The translations under genes and the position numbers were made by a program. A stretch of DNA of 5,231 bases from assembly GCA_934307185.1 (NCBI GenBank), contig CAKRCJ010000181.1, positions 1 to 5,231 of the forward strand, in the 5' to 3' direction. The DNA comes from an uncultured Roseburia sp. Lineage in GTDB: Bacteria; Bacillota; Clostridia; Lachnospirales; Lachnospiraceae. The stretch's first letter is position 1; the number at the start of each line of letters is the position of its first letter. The notes below the pieces were generated by a model. The model did not search any database. It saw nothing but the letters and a program-made list of their open reading frames with translations, and was not told the origin of the DNA. Positions 1 through 5,231 of this stretch are shown here, piece by piece.

Positions 1-74
1 TAGGCACCTTCCGTAGAGGGGTTGCCGTGACTTCATAGATCCTATGTATCTCCATCACTCTGAATAAGAAAATT
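1..74 (-). ncRNA. SAM-I (S-box) riboswitch, 3' part cut by window edge
   Basis: Read on the minus strand, this stretch carries the conserved S-box landmarks in order. TTCTTATTCAGAG (70-58) is the P1/J1-2 start, matching the usual CTTATC-AGAG. GTGATGGAGAT follows at the kink-turn side of P2, then TATGAAG (36-31), CGGCAACC (27-20) and GAAGGTGCC (11-3). Helices can be paired by eye: P2a GTGA (58-55) with TCAC (30-27), P2b AGAT (51-48) with ATCT (40-37), and P3 GGCAACC with GGTGCC around positions 26-3. P4, the closing P1 strand and the expression platform lie beyond position 1. SAM-I aptamers bind S-adenosylmethionine and usually switch off methionine, cysteine or SAM genes by transcription termination. 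The controlled gene must be on the minus strand off the left edge and cannot be identified. The 5' boundary is approximate. Confidence 0.9.
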
Positions 75-110
75 TTGTACAATATTGAATTTTCAAATCT
101 TACGTGCACT

Positions 111-139
111 ACCTTACTATCTTTCCCTCCTTCTGTCAA
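111..139 (-). promoter_or_regulatory. Candidate promoter for the S-box leader
   Basis: On the minus strand a perfect -35 TTGACA (139-134) is followed after 17 bp by TAAGGT (116-111), a poor -10. Transcription would begin near position 104, about 30 nt before the riboswitch, which is a sensible leader geometry. The weak -10 keeps this tentative. Confidence 0.4.
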
Positions 140-189
140 GGCTTTTTCTTCATTCATATACAATTGGCAAAAAATGTATAGCCTTTTTA

Positions 190-218
190 TTGACTTTCAT
201 TTTTCAGACACATATACT
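190..218 (+). promoter_or_regulatory. Sigma-A-type promoter for the HD-GYP gene
   Basis: TTGACT (190-195), a 17-bp spacer and TATACT (213-218) match the housekeeping consensus at five of six bases in each box. The start point would be near 225, giving a leader of about 38 nt. The leader holds the ribosome binding site GGGGTG (252-257), 5 bases before the ATG at 263. No operator-like dyad was recognised. Confidence 0.7.
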
Positions 219-262
219 ACTTTTATAAAATATAATGTATTGCATTAGAATGGGGTGCACAA

Positions 263-1378
263 ATGACAAAATATTATCAGACAAACGATTTAAATCCCGG
301 CATGATAACAGCAGATGCTGTTTTGACAAAGACAGGACAGATGATCGTTTCCAAAGGAGAAAAGCTAACCGAACGGCTTATCTCCCGTATCAGATTTTAC
401 AATATTCCAGAAGTTGCTATAGAATTTTCTTTGGATGAGTCTTCAAAAAAAGATGAAACTGCAACTCCACCTGTCCTGGCAAAGCCTTCTGCCCAGGCGC
501 CTTCTTATTCCCAAAAGGTTGTCCGCTCAAAAGAATTTCAGGATTTCCAGATTTCATATTCCAAAACGATTGCAATTTACCACAGCATTTTCGAAAGCTT
601 TGTAACAGAGAATAAACCGTTCGACCATGAACAGCTTTTATCTGTGACCAAAGACCTCTACTATTCCTGCAAAACCTCTCTGGAGCTTTTTGATATGTTG
701 CACAATATGCGCTCCTTAAAGGACTCGGTTTACACGCATTGTGTAAATGTTGCGCTAATCAGCAGAAGACTCGGCCGCTGGCTTAAATTTTCCCCGGAAG
801 AGCTTGATTTAATCACACTTGCCGGCGCATTGCACGACATAGGAAAGTTAAAAATTCCGAACGATATTTTAAATAAACCGGGAAAGTACACAGACGAAGA
901 ATTTGCACTCGTCAAAAAGCATACAAAGTTCAGCTATGATTTACTTCGTGCACTGCCTTTAAATCCTCACATCCGGGCCGCTGCGCTCTCCCATCATGAG
1001 CGTTGTGACGGAAGCGGATACCCTTCCGGTTTAAAGCAGGATGAAATTGATGATTACGCCGGAATTGTTGCCATTGCAGATGTATATGATGCTATGACCG
1101 CTGCACGTTCTTACCGCGCACCTTTATGTGTTTTTCAGGTAATTGATAATTTTGAAAAGGACGGACTTTCCAAATACAAGCCACAGTTTATCCTGACCTT
1201 TTTATCCCATATTGCAGGAACATACCAGAATAACCGTGTTCTGTTAAATGATGGGCGTGTTGCAAATATCGTTATGTTAAACCAGAACCGTTACTCCAAA
1301 CCAATTATCCAGTTGATGGATGGAACATGTATCGACCTTTCCAGAGAGCCGGAGCTTCATATACAGACGGTGCTTTAA
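263..1378 (+). CDS. HD-GYP domain cyclic-di-GMP phosphodiesterase-type protein
   Basis: This 371-residue protein has no signal peptide or membrane segment and should be cytoplasmic. Residues 1-55 form a small module (NPGMITADAV, then GQMIVSKGEKLTERLI) often found before HD-GYP domains, followed by a polar linker rich in Ser, Lys and Pro (about 58-90). The HD-GYP domain spans about 150-320 with its metal-binding set intact: H159, H191-D192 in HDIGK, H220, H244-H245 in HHERCDGSGYP, and D273 in IADVYDAMTA. The GYP loop (252-254) is present, so hydrolysis of c-di-GMP or a related cyclic dinucleotide is expected from the family. Residues 325-371 form a C-terminal beta-rich tail (VLLNDGRVANIVMLN) common in clostridial relatives. 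The ATG at 263 has a good ribosome binding site and promoter. The gene is monocistronic and convergent with murA. There is no receiver or other obvious sensor domain, so the input signal is unknown; enzyme activity is inferred. Confidence 0.93.
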   Translation: MTKYYQTNDLNPGMITADAVLTKTGQMIVSKGEKLTERLISRIRFYNIPEVAIEFSLDESSKKDETATPPVLAKPSAQAPSYSQKVVRSKEFQDFQISYSKTIAIYHSIFESFVTENKPFDHEQLLSVTKDLYYSCKTSLELFDMLHNMRSLKDSVYTHCVNVALISRRLGRWLKFSPEELDLITLAGALHDIGKLKIPNDILNKPGKYTDEEFALVKKHTKFSYDLLRALPLNPHIRAAALSHHERCDGSGYPSGLKQDEIDDYAGIVAIADVYDAMTAARSYRAPLCVFQVIDNFEKDGLSKYKPQFILTFLSHIAGTYQNNRVLLNDGRVANIVMLNQNRYSKPIIQLMDGTCIDLSREPELHIQTVL

Positions 1379-1423
1379 AATACATGATGAATGTATGCTC
1401 TATGGGCATTCTATTGTCATAAC

Positions 1424-1472
1424 AAAAAGACCATGGAAATTAAAACGAAATTTAATTTCCATGGTCTTTTTT
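1424..1472. terminator. Bidirectional Rho-independent terminator (HD-GYP gene / murA)
   Basis: A perfect 21-bp inverted repeat (1424-1444 with 1451-1471) encloses the 6-nt loop ACGAAA. The core GACCATGGAAATT is flanked by A5 on the left and T6 on the right, so a U-tract forms in either direction. It lies 45 bp after the HD-GYP stop and 10 bp beyond the murA stop, and serves both convergent genes. Confidence 0.93.
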
Positions 1473-1481
1473 GTTTATTAT

Positions 1482-2774
1482 TTATGATACCTTTAACGTA
1501 AATTTCTGAATATCTTTTTCTGTACTTACTTTCTCAATAAGAGCACCTAAAGACGCTAACTTTGCTTCAAATTCTTCATATCCACGCTCTATATAGTAAA
1601 TGTCATCTACAACCGTAATCCCTTCTGCCGCAAGCCCTGCGATAACAAGTGCCGCACCGGCTCTTAAATCAGGCGCATTCACTCTTGCACCTGTATAGCG
1701 TTCGGTTCCGTTGATGATTGCAATATTGCTTTCCACTTTAATGTTGGCACCCATACGTGTCAGCTCATCTACATATTTGAAACGATTCTCAAATATACTT
1801 TCTGTAACTGTACTTGTTCCCTCAGAAATTCCAAGGACAACTGCCATCTGTGGCTGCATGTCTGTTGGGAATCCTGGATAAGGAAGTGTCGTTACCTGTG
1901 TATGATGAAGCGGTTTGGACGCAACAACACGGACAGCATCATCAAATTCCTCCACCTCACAGCCGATTTCTAATAGCTTCGCAGTGGTTGCCTCTAAATG
2001 CTTTGGAATGACATTCTTGACTGTAACATCACCTTTGGTTGCTGCTGCTGCAAACATAAACGTTCCTGCTTCAATCTGGTCTGGAATAATGGAATACTCT
2101 GTCTTATGGAGTTTTTCCACACCGACAATACGGATAACGTCTGTACCGGCTCCACGAATTTGTGCACCCATGCTGTTTAAGAAGTTGGCAACATCAACTA
2201 CATGCGGCTCTTTTGCTGCATTCTCAATGATCGTCTTTCCCTCTGCCATAGATGCCGCCATCATAATATTGATGGTCGCTCCTACAGACACCTTATCCAG
2301 ATAAATATGGGTTCCTGTCAATTTCTCAGCAGATGCATGAACCAGTCCGTGCTTAATATCCACATTCGCACCCAAGGCACTAAAGCCCTTTAAATGTAAA
2401 TCAATCGGACGGCTTCCGATATTACATCCCCCCGGAAGCGCTACTTCTGCTCTTTTATATTTTCCTAAAAGAGCACCAATCAGATAATAAGATGCCCTGA
2501 TTTTCCGGATATACTCATTATCTACATTAAAATCACGGATAAATGAGCCGTTAATCTTAACTGTATGGGCATTAATTCTGTCAACCTTTGCTCCGATTTC
2601 CTGAATTGCATTTAATAATACATTTATATCTCTCACATTTGGGAGATTTTCTATCGTAACAGTTTCATCCGTCATGACCGCTGCGGAAAGAATTGCCAGT
2701 GCCGCATTTTTTGCTCCGCCAATTTCCACTTCGCCCACTAAAGGATTGCCACCTTTAATCACATACTGTTCCAT
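1482..2774 (-). CDS. murA: UDP-N-acetylglucosamine 1-carboxyvinyltransferase (MurA, MurAB/MurZ-like)
   Basis: MurA transfers enolpyruvate from PEP to UDP-GlcNAc in the cytoplasm, the first committed step of peptidoglycan synthesis. At 430 residues it is full length for the family. Key residues are visible: K22 in GGAKNAA, the catalytic and fosfomycin-targeted C117 in LPGGCNIGSRPIDLH, D305 in YPGFPTDMQ, and R397 in YIERGYEEFE. Cys rather than Asp at 117 suggests the enzyme itself is fosfomycin sensitive. Firmicutes often carry two paralogues. Segments such as IRASYYLIGALLGKYK, SVGATINIMMAA, EGKTIIENAAKEP and NVIPKHLEATTAKL look closer to my memory of Bacillus MurAB (MurZ) than MurAA, so a second murA may lie elsewhere. 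The ATG at 2774 is preceded by AGAGGTG (2785-2779), 6 nt from AGAGG to the start codon. It is last in the minus-strand gene set, has its own promoters, and ends at the bidirectional terminator. Confidence 0.97.
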   Translation of the reverse strand: MEQYVIKGGNPLVGEVEIGGAKNAALAILSAAVMTDETVTIENLPNVRDINVLLNAIQEIGAKVDRINAHTVKINGSFIRDFNVDNEYIRKIRASYYLIGALLGKYKRAEVALPGGCNIGSRPIDLHLKGFSALGANVDIKHGLVHASAEKLTGTHIYLDKVSVGATINIMMAASMAEGKTIIENAAKEPHVVDVANFLNSMGAQIRGAGTDVIRIVGVEKLHKTEYSIIPDQIEAGTFMFAAAATKGDVTVKNVIPKHLEATTAKLLEIGCEVEEFDDAVRVVASKPLHHTQVTTLPYPGFPTDMQPQMAVVLGISEGTSTVTESIFENRFKYVDELTRMGANIKVESNIAIINGTERYTGARVNAPDLRAGAALVIAGLAAEGITVVDDIYYIERGYEEFEAKLASLGALIEKVSTEKDIQKFTLKVS

Positions 2775-2778
2775 TTTA

Positions 2779-2785
2779 CACCTCT
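2779..2785 (-). promoter_or_regulatory. Ribosome binding site of murA
   Basis: AGAGGTG on the minus strand leaves 6 nt between AGAGG and the ATG. It fixes the murA start at 2774. Confidence 0.75.
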
Positions 2786-2801
2786 ATGAACATTTTTGTA
2801 T

Positions 2802-2815
2802 GGTCTGTGCAGACC
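2802..2815 (-). repeat. Dyad in the murA 5' leader
   Basis: GGTCTGTGCAGACC (plus-strand reading) is a perfect 6-bp inverted repeat around 2 central bases; as RNA it could fold as a 5-bp stem with a 4-nt loop. It lies between the proximal murA promoter and the ribosome binding site, 16 nt upstream of the latter. No U-tract follows, so it is not a terminator. It could be an operator or an mRNA 5' stem, or chance. Confidence 0.45.
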
Positions 2816-2843
2816 CTGTTAAATGATTACGTACAAGCACATT

Positions 2844-2873
2844 ATTATAGTAACCATTCCATGTTTTTGTCAA
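2844..2873 (-). promoter_or_regulatory. Proximal murA promoter (consensus boxes)
   Basis: On the minus strand TTGACA (2873-2868) and TATAAT (2849-2844) are both perfect consensus boxes with an 18-bp spacer. The start would be near 2837, giving a leader of about 60 nt. This is the strongest promoter in the window. Confidence 0.85.
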
Positions 2874-2897
2874 GCGGTTCCCGCCATTTGTCTCAAT

Positions 2898-2926
2898 ATT
2901 ATAGCACACTGTAACTAATTCGGCAA
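2898..2926 (-). promoter_or_regulatory. Distal murA promoter (extended -10)
   Basis: On the minus strand TTGCCG (2926-2921), a 17-bp spacer and TATAAT (2903-2898) preceded by TGC form an extended -10 promoter. It begins just 12 bp after the stop of the M23 gene and lies 54 bp upstream of the proximal promoter, so murA appears to have tandem promoters. Confidence 0.6.
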
Positions 2927-2938
2927 ACAAAGACTTAC

Positions 2939-4549
2939 TTACTGTCCCAGATATTTCAATGGGTTTACAGCGACACCATTGATATATATCTCAAAATGCA
3001 CATGCGGGCCGGTCGAACGTCCGGTGCTTCCACTTAATGCAATGCTCTGTCCCTGCTCTACGTGCTGTCCTGCCTTTACAAGCAGCTTGCTGTTATGCGC
3101 ATATCTTGTCATTCTGCCATCCGGGTGGCTGATTACCACATTGTAACCATAAGAGCTGCTGTAAGCTGCACTGACAACAGTTCCTCCACTTGATGCATAC
3201 ACGGTTGTTCCGACCGGACATGCCCAGTCAACCCCTTTATGCATTCTTCCCCAGCGTTTTCCATATCCGGAGGTAAATCGTCCTCCTGCTAACGGCTTAA
3301 TATAGGTTGGCGGAGTAATCGTTCCCTGTTCAATAATGGATGGCTCAGACTCTACTATAATTGTCTGATGTGCCAGTTCCCTGGATACTTCTATTCCGTT
3401 ATCATAGGTAACAACGTCATTCCGTTCCCTGCGTCCTGGCGTTCCTTCCTGATGAACAACCTGCTTTGTTGTGTACCAGCTGTCATTTTCAATAATAACC
3501 GGATCTGCATTATATTCTTCTTCATATACTTCGCCCTTTACCACACGAAGGCTTAAATCCGGTTCCGGAACTGCTATGATAATCTCCTGTCCCGGATAAA
3601 TACTTGTCTCTGCACTGCTAAATCCGTTCAGTGCCACAATATTTGCCACTGTTGTATCATGGTCCATAGCAATTACAGATAAAACGTCGCCACTTTCTAC
3701 TACATATATTTTATTCGTTTCTTTCTCTTTTGTTACTTCCTCTACTTCTGAAGCCACATCTGAAAGTTCATCTTTAGAAACATACTTTTCATACACTTCT
3801 ACGTCTTCGATGAAATCCATGTCTAAAATACCGGTCTCGTAGCTGTCATCCTTCGGATTGGCAAACGCGTATTCCATCCGGTTATTAAACGCTGCATTTA
3901 CCCCGGAAATGACATTATCCGCCAATGTTTCCTCCGGTATCACTTCTATATTTTCTACTGGATTAGTTTCCGTAAGCCCCGCTTTATAAATTCCGCTGAT
4001 ATGACCTTCTTCGGCTGAAATTGCTGTTGTAAACTGTCCGTTTTCATCCGCTTCGTCCTTAACTGTATTCAAAAAAGCAGTCACTTCCTCCATGCTCTGA
4101 AAATTTGCACGGTATCCCTCAATCGCAACGGTATAAGCCTCTACAAGCGTATCAAGTTCTGATACTCTCATTTTCTCCTTTAATGCGTCTTTTAATTCCT
4201 GTTTTTCCATTAATGGAGTGAACCAATCACTTCCTGTACTGACAGAATATTCATAATCCATACATACCGGATTTTCGCTCTCTGCTGCAAGCTCCCGTCT
4301 CACCTCATGCATGAGCCGGTCTGCATTCATATTTTTTTCGATATTTCCTACTAACTCTCCATTATAAAAAACCTGCTGATACTTTTGCCCAATTGTTATT
4401 TTCTGTGAAAGAGCAGAAAACAGTAAAAATAAAAACAGTCCTCCTATAATACAAGCCTGTACAATTGTCCCTGCTGTCGGTTTTCTCATATGCATCTGCT
4501 TATATTTCCTTAGCCTTAAAGTTTTTGTTATTTTCCGGTGCCCATACAC
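2939..4549 (-). CDS. Membrane-anchored M23 peptidase with LysM and G5 domains
   Basis: Probably a peptidoglycan endopeptidase acting outside the membrane. Numbered from the GTG at 4549 (536 residues), a very basic N-terminus is followed by one hydrophobic segment (about 29-48). Next come two weakly similar stretches (FYNGELVGNIEKN around 61-73 and AIEGYRANFQSMEEV around 142-156), an acidic linker, a LysM domain (about 280-327, YVVESGDVLSVIA to YPGQEIIIAVPEP), a G5-like domain (about 335-410, ending IIEQGT) and a C-terminal M23 domain (about 415-534). Zinc ligands H437 and D441 (MHKGVDW) and H518 (HVHF), plus the catalytic-type H485 and H516, are all present, so it should be active. LysM and G5 modules generally bind cell-wall sugars. 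Start is uncertain: the GTG overlaps the upstream kinase gene by 22 nt with a weak GGA; an ATG at 4495 has AAGGA 11 nt upstream and would give 518 residues. It is not a plain SpoIIQ, which lacks LysM and G5. Confidence 0.92.
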   Translation of the reverse strand: MYGHRKITKTLRLRKYKQMHMRKPTAGTIVQACIIGGLFLFLLFSALSQKITIGQKYQQVFYNGELVGNIEKNMNADRLMHEVRRELAAESENPVCMDYEYSVSTGSDWFTPLMEKQELKDALKEKMRVSELDTLVEAYTVAIEGYRANFQSMEEVTAFLNTVKDEADENGQFTTAISAEEGHISGIYKAGLTETNPVENIEVIPEETLADNVISGVNAAFNNRMEYAFANPKDDSYETGILDMDFIEDVEVYEKYVSKDELSDVASEVEEVTKEKETNKIYVVESGDVLSVIAMDHDTTVANIVALNGFSSAETSIYPGQEIIIAVPEPDLSLRVVKGEVYEEEYNADPVIIENDSWYTTKQVVHQEGTPGRRERNDVVTYDNGIEVSRELAHQTIIVESEPSIIEQGTITPPTYIKPLAGGRFTSGYGKRWGRMHKGVDWACPVGTTVYASSGGTVVSAAYSSSYGYNVVISHPDGRMTRYAHNSKLLVKAGQHVEQGQSIALSGSTGRSTGPHVHFEIYINGVAVNPLKYLGQ

Positions 4550-5037
4550 TCTAAAATCCGGTCAATGGTCTGCTCTACATTAAGTCCATATTCATTTACC
4601 GTAATATCCGCGTATTTCTCATATAAGGGAACACGTTCCTCATATAAATCCTTCAGTGTCTGTCCATCCTTCAGCACAACGCCTCTGCCTTTGATATCGC
4701 TTAAACGTCTCGCCAAAACCTCATAAGGCAGCTTTAAGTAAACTACTGTTCCGATACTCTTAAGATGCTCCATCGCCTCTTTGCCATACACGACGCTTCC
4801 GCCGGTTGCAATAATCGAATGCTCTACGGAAAGTGAACTGTTTACCCTGTTTTCCACTTCAATAAAGCCGTCCGTCCCAACTTCTTCTATAATCTCACAC
4901 AACAGCCTGCCTTCCTGCTCCTGAATAACCAAATCTGCATCCAGAAACTGATATCCTAATACTTTTGCAAGAATTACTCCTGCTGTACTTTTTCCTACAC
5001 CAGGCATTCCAATTAATACAATGTTGTTTTTCTTCAT
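4528..5037 (-). CDS. aroK: Shikimate kinase-family P-loop kinase
   Basis: By family this phosphorylates the 3-OH of shikimate with ATP in chorismate synthesis. The 169-residue length fits. Visible features are the Walker A GMPGVGKST (10-18), the acidic FLDADLVIQ motif (D33, D35), TGGSVV (78-83), the LID-like RGVVLKDGQT (118-127) and ERVPLYEKYADITV (134-147) with R135 at the usual substrate-contacting position. Two classical features are missing: the Arg of the GFRxxE motif is Ile59 (GFIEVE), and GGG is GGS. The gene therefore belongs to a divergent branch usually still annotated aroK; the substrate is not proven. I chose the ATG at 5037 because it directly begins MKKNNIVLIG; an in-frame TTG at 5055 would add six residues but has no ribosome binding site. 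The ATG itself has only a weak GGG upstream. It is first of the minus-strand set, directly before the M23 gene. Confidence 0.85.
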   Translation of the reverse strand: MKKNNIVLIGMPGVGKSTAGVILAKVLGYQFLDADLVIQEQEGRLLCEIIEEVGTDGFIEVENRVNSSLSVEHSIIATGGSVVYGKEAMEHLKSIGTVVYLKLPYEVLARRLSDIKGRGVVLKDGQTLKDLYEERVPLYEKYADITVNEYGLNVEQTIDRILECMGTGK

Positions 5038-5089
5038 TCTTTTTACCCAAATCAAATTTATTTTTGCAGTTTTTCATTCTCATTTTTTT

Positions 5090-5118
5090 AGAATAGCATA
5101 AAATAAATGAAACCACAA
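5090..5118 (-). promoter_or_regulatory. Candidate promoter for the kinase-M23-murA operon
   Basis: On the minus strand TTGTGG (5118-5113), a 17-bp spacer and TATTCT (5095-5090) preceded by TGC resemble an extended -10 promoter. It sits between the upstream terminator and the kinase start, where an operon promoter is expected. The -35 matches only three bases. Confidence 0.45.
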
Positions 5119-5132
5119 TAGTTCTGGTACAT

Positions 5133-5180
5133 ATAAAAATGCCACATATGCACCGTTTTTTCTCCGGTGCACATGTGGCA
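5133..5180 (-). terminator. Rho-independent terminator of the right-edge gene
   Basis: A 16-bp inverted repeat (5140-5155 with 5165-5180) encloses a 9-nt loop. Minus-strand RNA pairs throughout with one G-U wobble (5172/5148) and runs into TTTTT (5139-5135). In plus-strand RNA the same pair is an A-C mismatch. It separates the right-edge gene from the kinase operon. Confidence 0.88.
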
Positions 5181-5192
5181 ATCTATTTTTCT

Positions 5193-5231
5193 TTACTGTA
5201 CGGATTCTGTTGCATCCACTGACTCTGTATC
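5193..5231 (-). CDS. C-terminal end of an unidentified minus-strand gene (partial)
   Basis: The last 12 codons read DTESVDATESVQ and stop at TAA (5195-5193), 12 nt before the terminator stem. The peptide contains TESV twice, encoded ACA GAG TCA GTG and then ACA GAA TCC GTA, so every base difference is at a third codon position. That pattern favours this frame as truly coding. An acidic Ser/Thr-rich tail of this sort is common at the ends of secreted or surface proteins, but no family can be named from 12 residues. A competing frame ends at TAG (5185-5183) and would read IQSQWMQQNPYSKEK, so the frame choice is tentative. Confidence 0.45.
   Translation of the reverse strand, partial: DTESVDATESVQ

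Noticed and set aside
138..186. AAGGCT/AGCCTT arms with a T-run as a plus-strand terminator
   Set aside because: The arms are 6 bp around a loop of about 37 nt with poor inner pairing, and no plus-strand gene ends upstream of it in the window.
235..438. Plus-strand frame overlapping the start of the HD-GYP gene
   Set aside because: It is out of frame with a well supported gene and its composition is rich in Arg, Cys and Asp without any motif.
1814..2393. Several plus-strand open frames inside murA
   Set aside because: They are antisense to a full-length murA with all catalytic residues, show low-complexity Cys/Ser/Thr composition and have no convincing ribosome binding site.
2874..2884. Small inverted repeat GCGG-ttc-CCGC as a possible terminator after the M23 gene
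   Set aside because: The stem is only 4 bp, no T-run follows, and it abuts the -35 box of the proximal murA promoter.
3368..3556. Plus-strand frame inside the M23 gene
   Set aside because: It is antisense to the G5-encoding part, with no promoter or ribosome binding site and no recognisable domain.
4430..4465. Possible lipoprotein lipobox (VQAC) in the M23 protein
   Set aside because: The Cys comes before the hydrophobic core rather than after it, so it is not a signal peptidase II site; a plain membrane anchor fits better.
4895..5116. Minus-strand frame overlapping the start of the kinase gene
   Set aside because: It shifts the kinase frame and destroys the Walker A motif; the kinase frame itself is continuous, so no frameshift is needed.
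5183..5231. Alternative minus-strand frame ending at a TAG, reading IQSQWMQQNPYSKEK
   Set aside because: It is plausible as a C-terminus, but the synonymous TESV repeat supports the other frame; not excluded.

Overview
The window looks like a piece of a low-to-moderate-GC Firmicute chromosome, most likely a Clostridia/Lachnospiraceae-type gut anaerobe. The reasons are an HD-GYP protein with the N- and C-terminal modules typical of that group, a MurAB/MurZ-flavoured MurA, a LysM-G5-M23 peptidase, an S-box leader, A/T-rich intergenic regions with near-consensus sigma-A promoters, and Rho-independent terminators. The assignment rests on protein flavour only; no marker gene is present.

Layout from left to right. 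Positions 1-74 hold, on the minus strand, the first part of a SAM-I (S-box) riboswitch. Its P4 and closing P1 strand lie off the left edge, so it leads an unseen minus-strand gene that is probably for methionine or SAM metabolism. Positions 75-262 are a divergent promoter region serving that leader and an HD-GYP phosphodiesterase gene (263-1378, plus). A perfect 21-bp hairpin (1424-1471) flanked by A/T tracts is a shared bidirectional terminator between this gene and the convergent murA.

The remaining genes run leftward on the minus strand as a likely operon: a shikimate-kinase-family P-loop kinase (about 4528-5037), a membrane-anchored LysM-G5-M23 peptidase (2939-4549) and murA (1482-2774). 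The kinase and peptidase genes overlap or nearly touch. The 164-bp gap before murA has no terminator but carries two tandem promoters and a dyad in the 5' leader, so murA can be transcribed both from the operon and by itself. At the right edge are the last 12 codons of another minus-strand gene and its terminator (5133-5180), which isolates the operon.

Functionally, murA makes the first committed peptidoglycan precursor and the M23 protein probably cuts peptidoglycan cross-links outside the membrane, so synthesis and remodelling are paired. The kinase is annotated as shikimate kinase by family, but it lacks the usual shikimate-binding Arg and the third Gly of the GGG motif, so its substrate is worth questioning. 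No mobile element, CRISPR array, tRNA or rRNA was seen. The genes are mostly housekeeping; the least ordinary points are the cut S-box leader, the divergent kinase and the murA leader.
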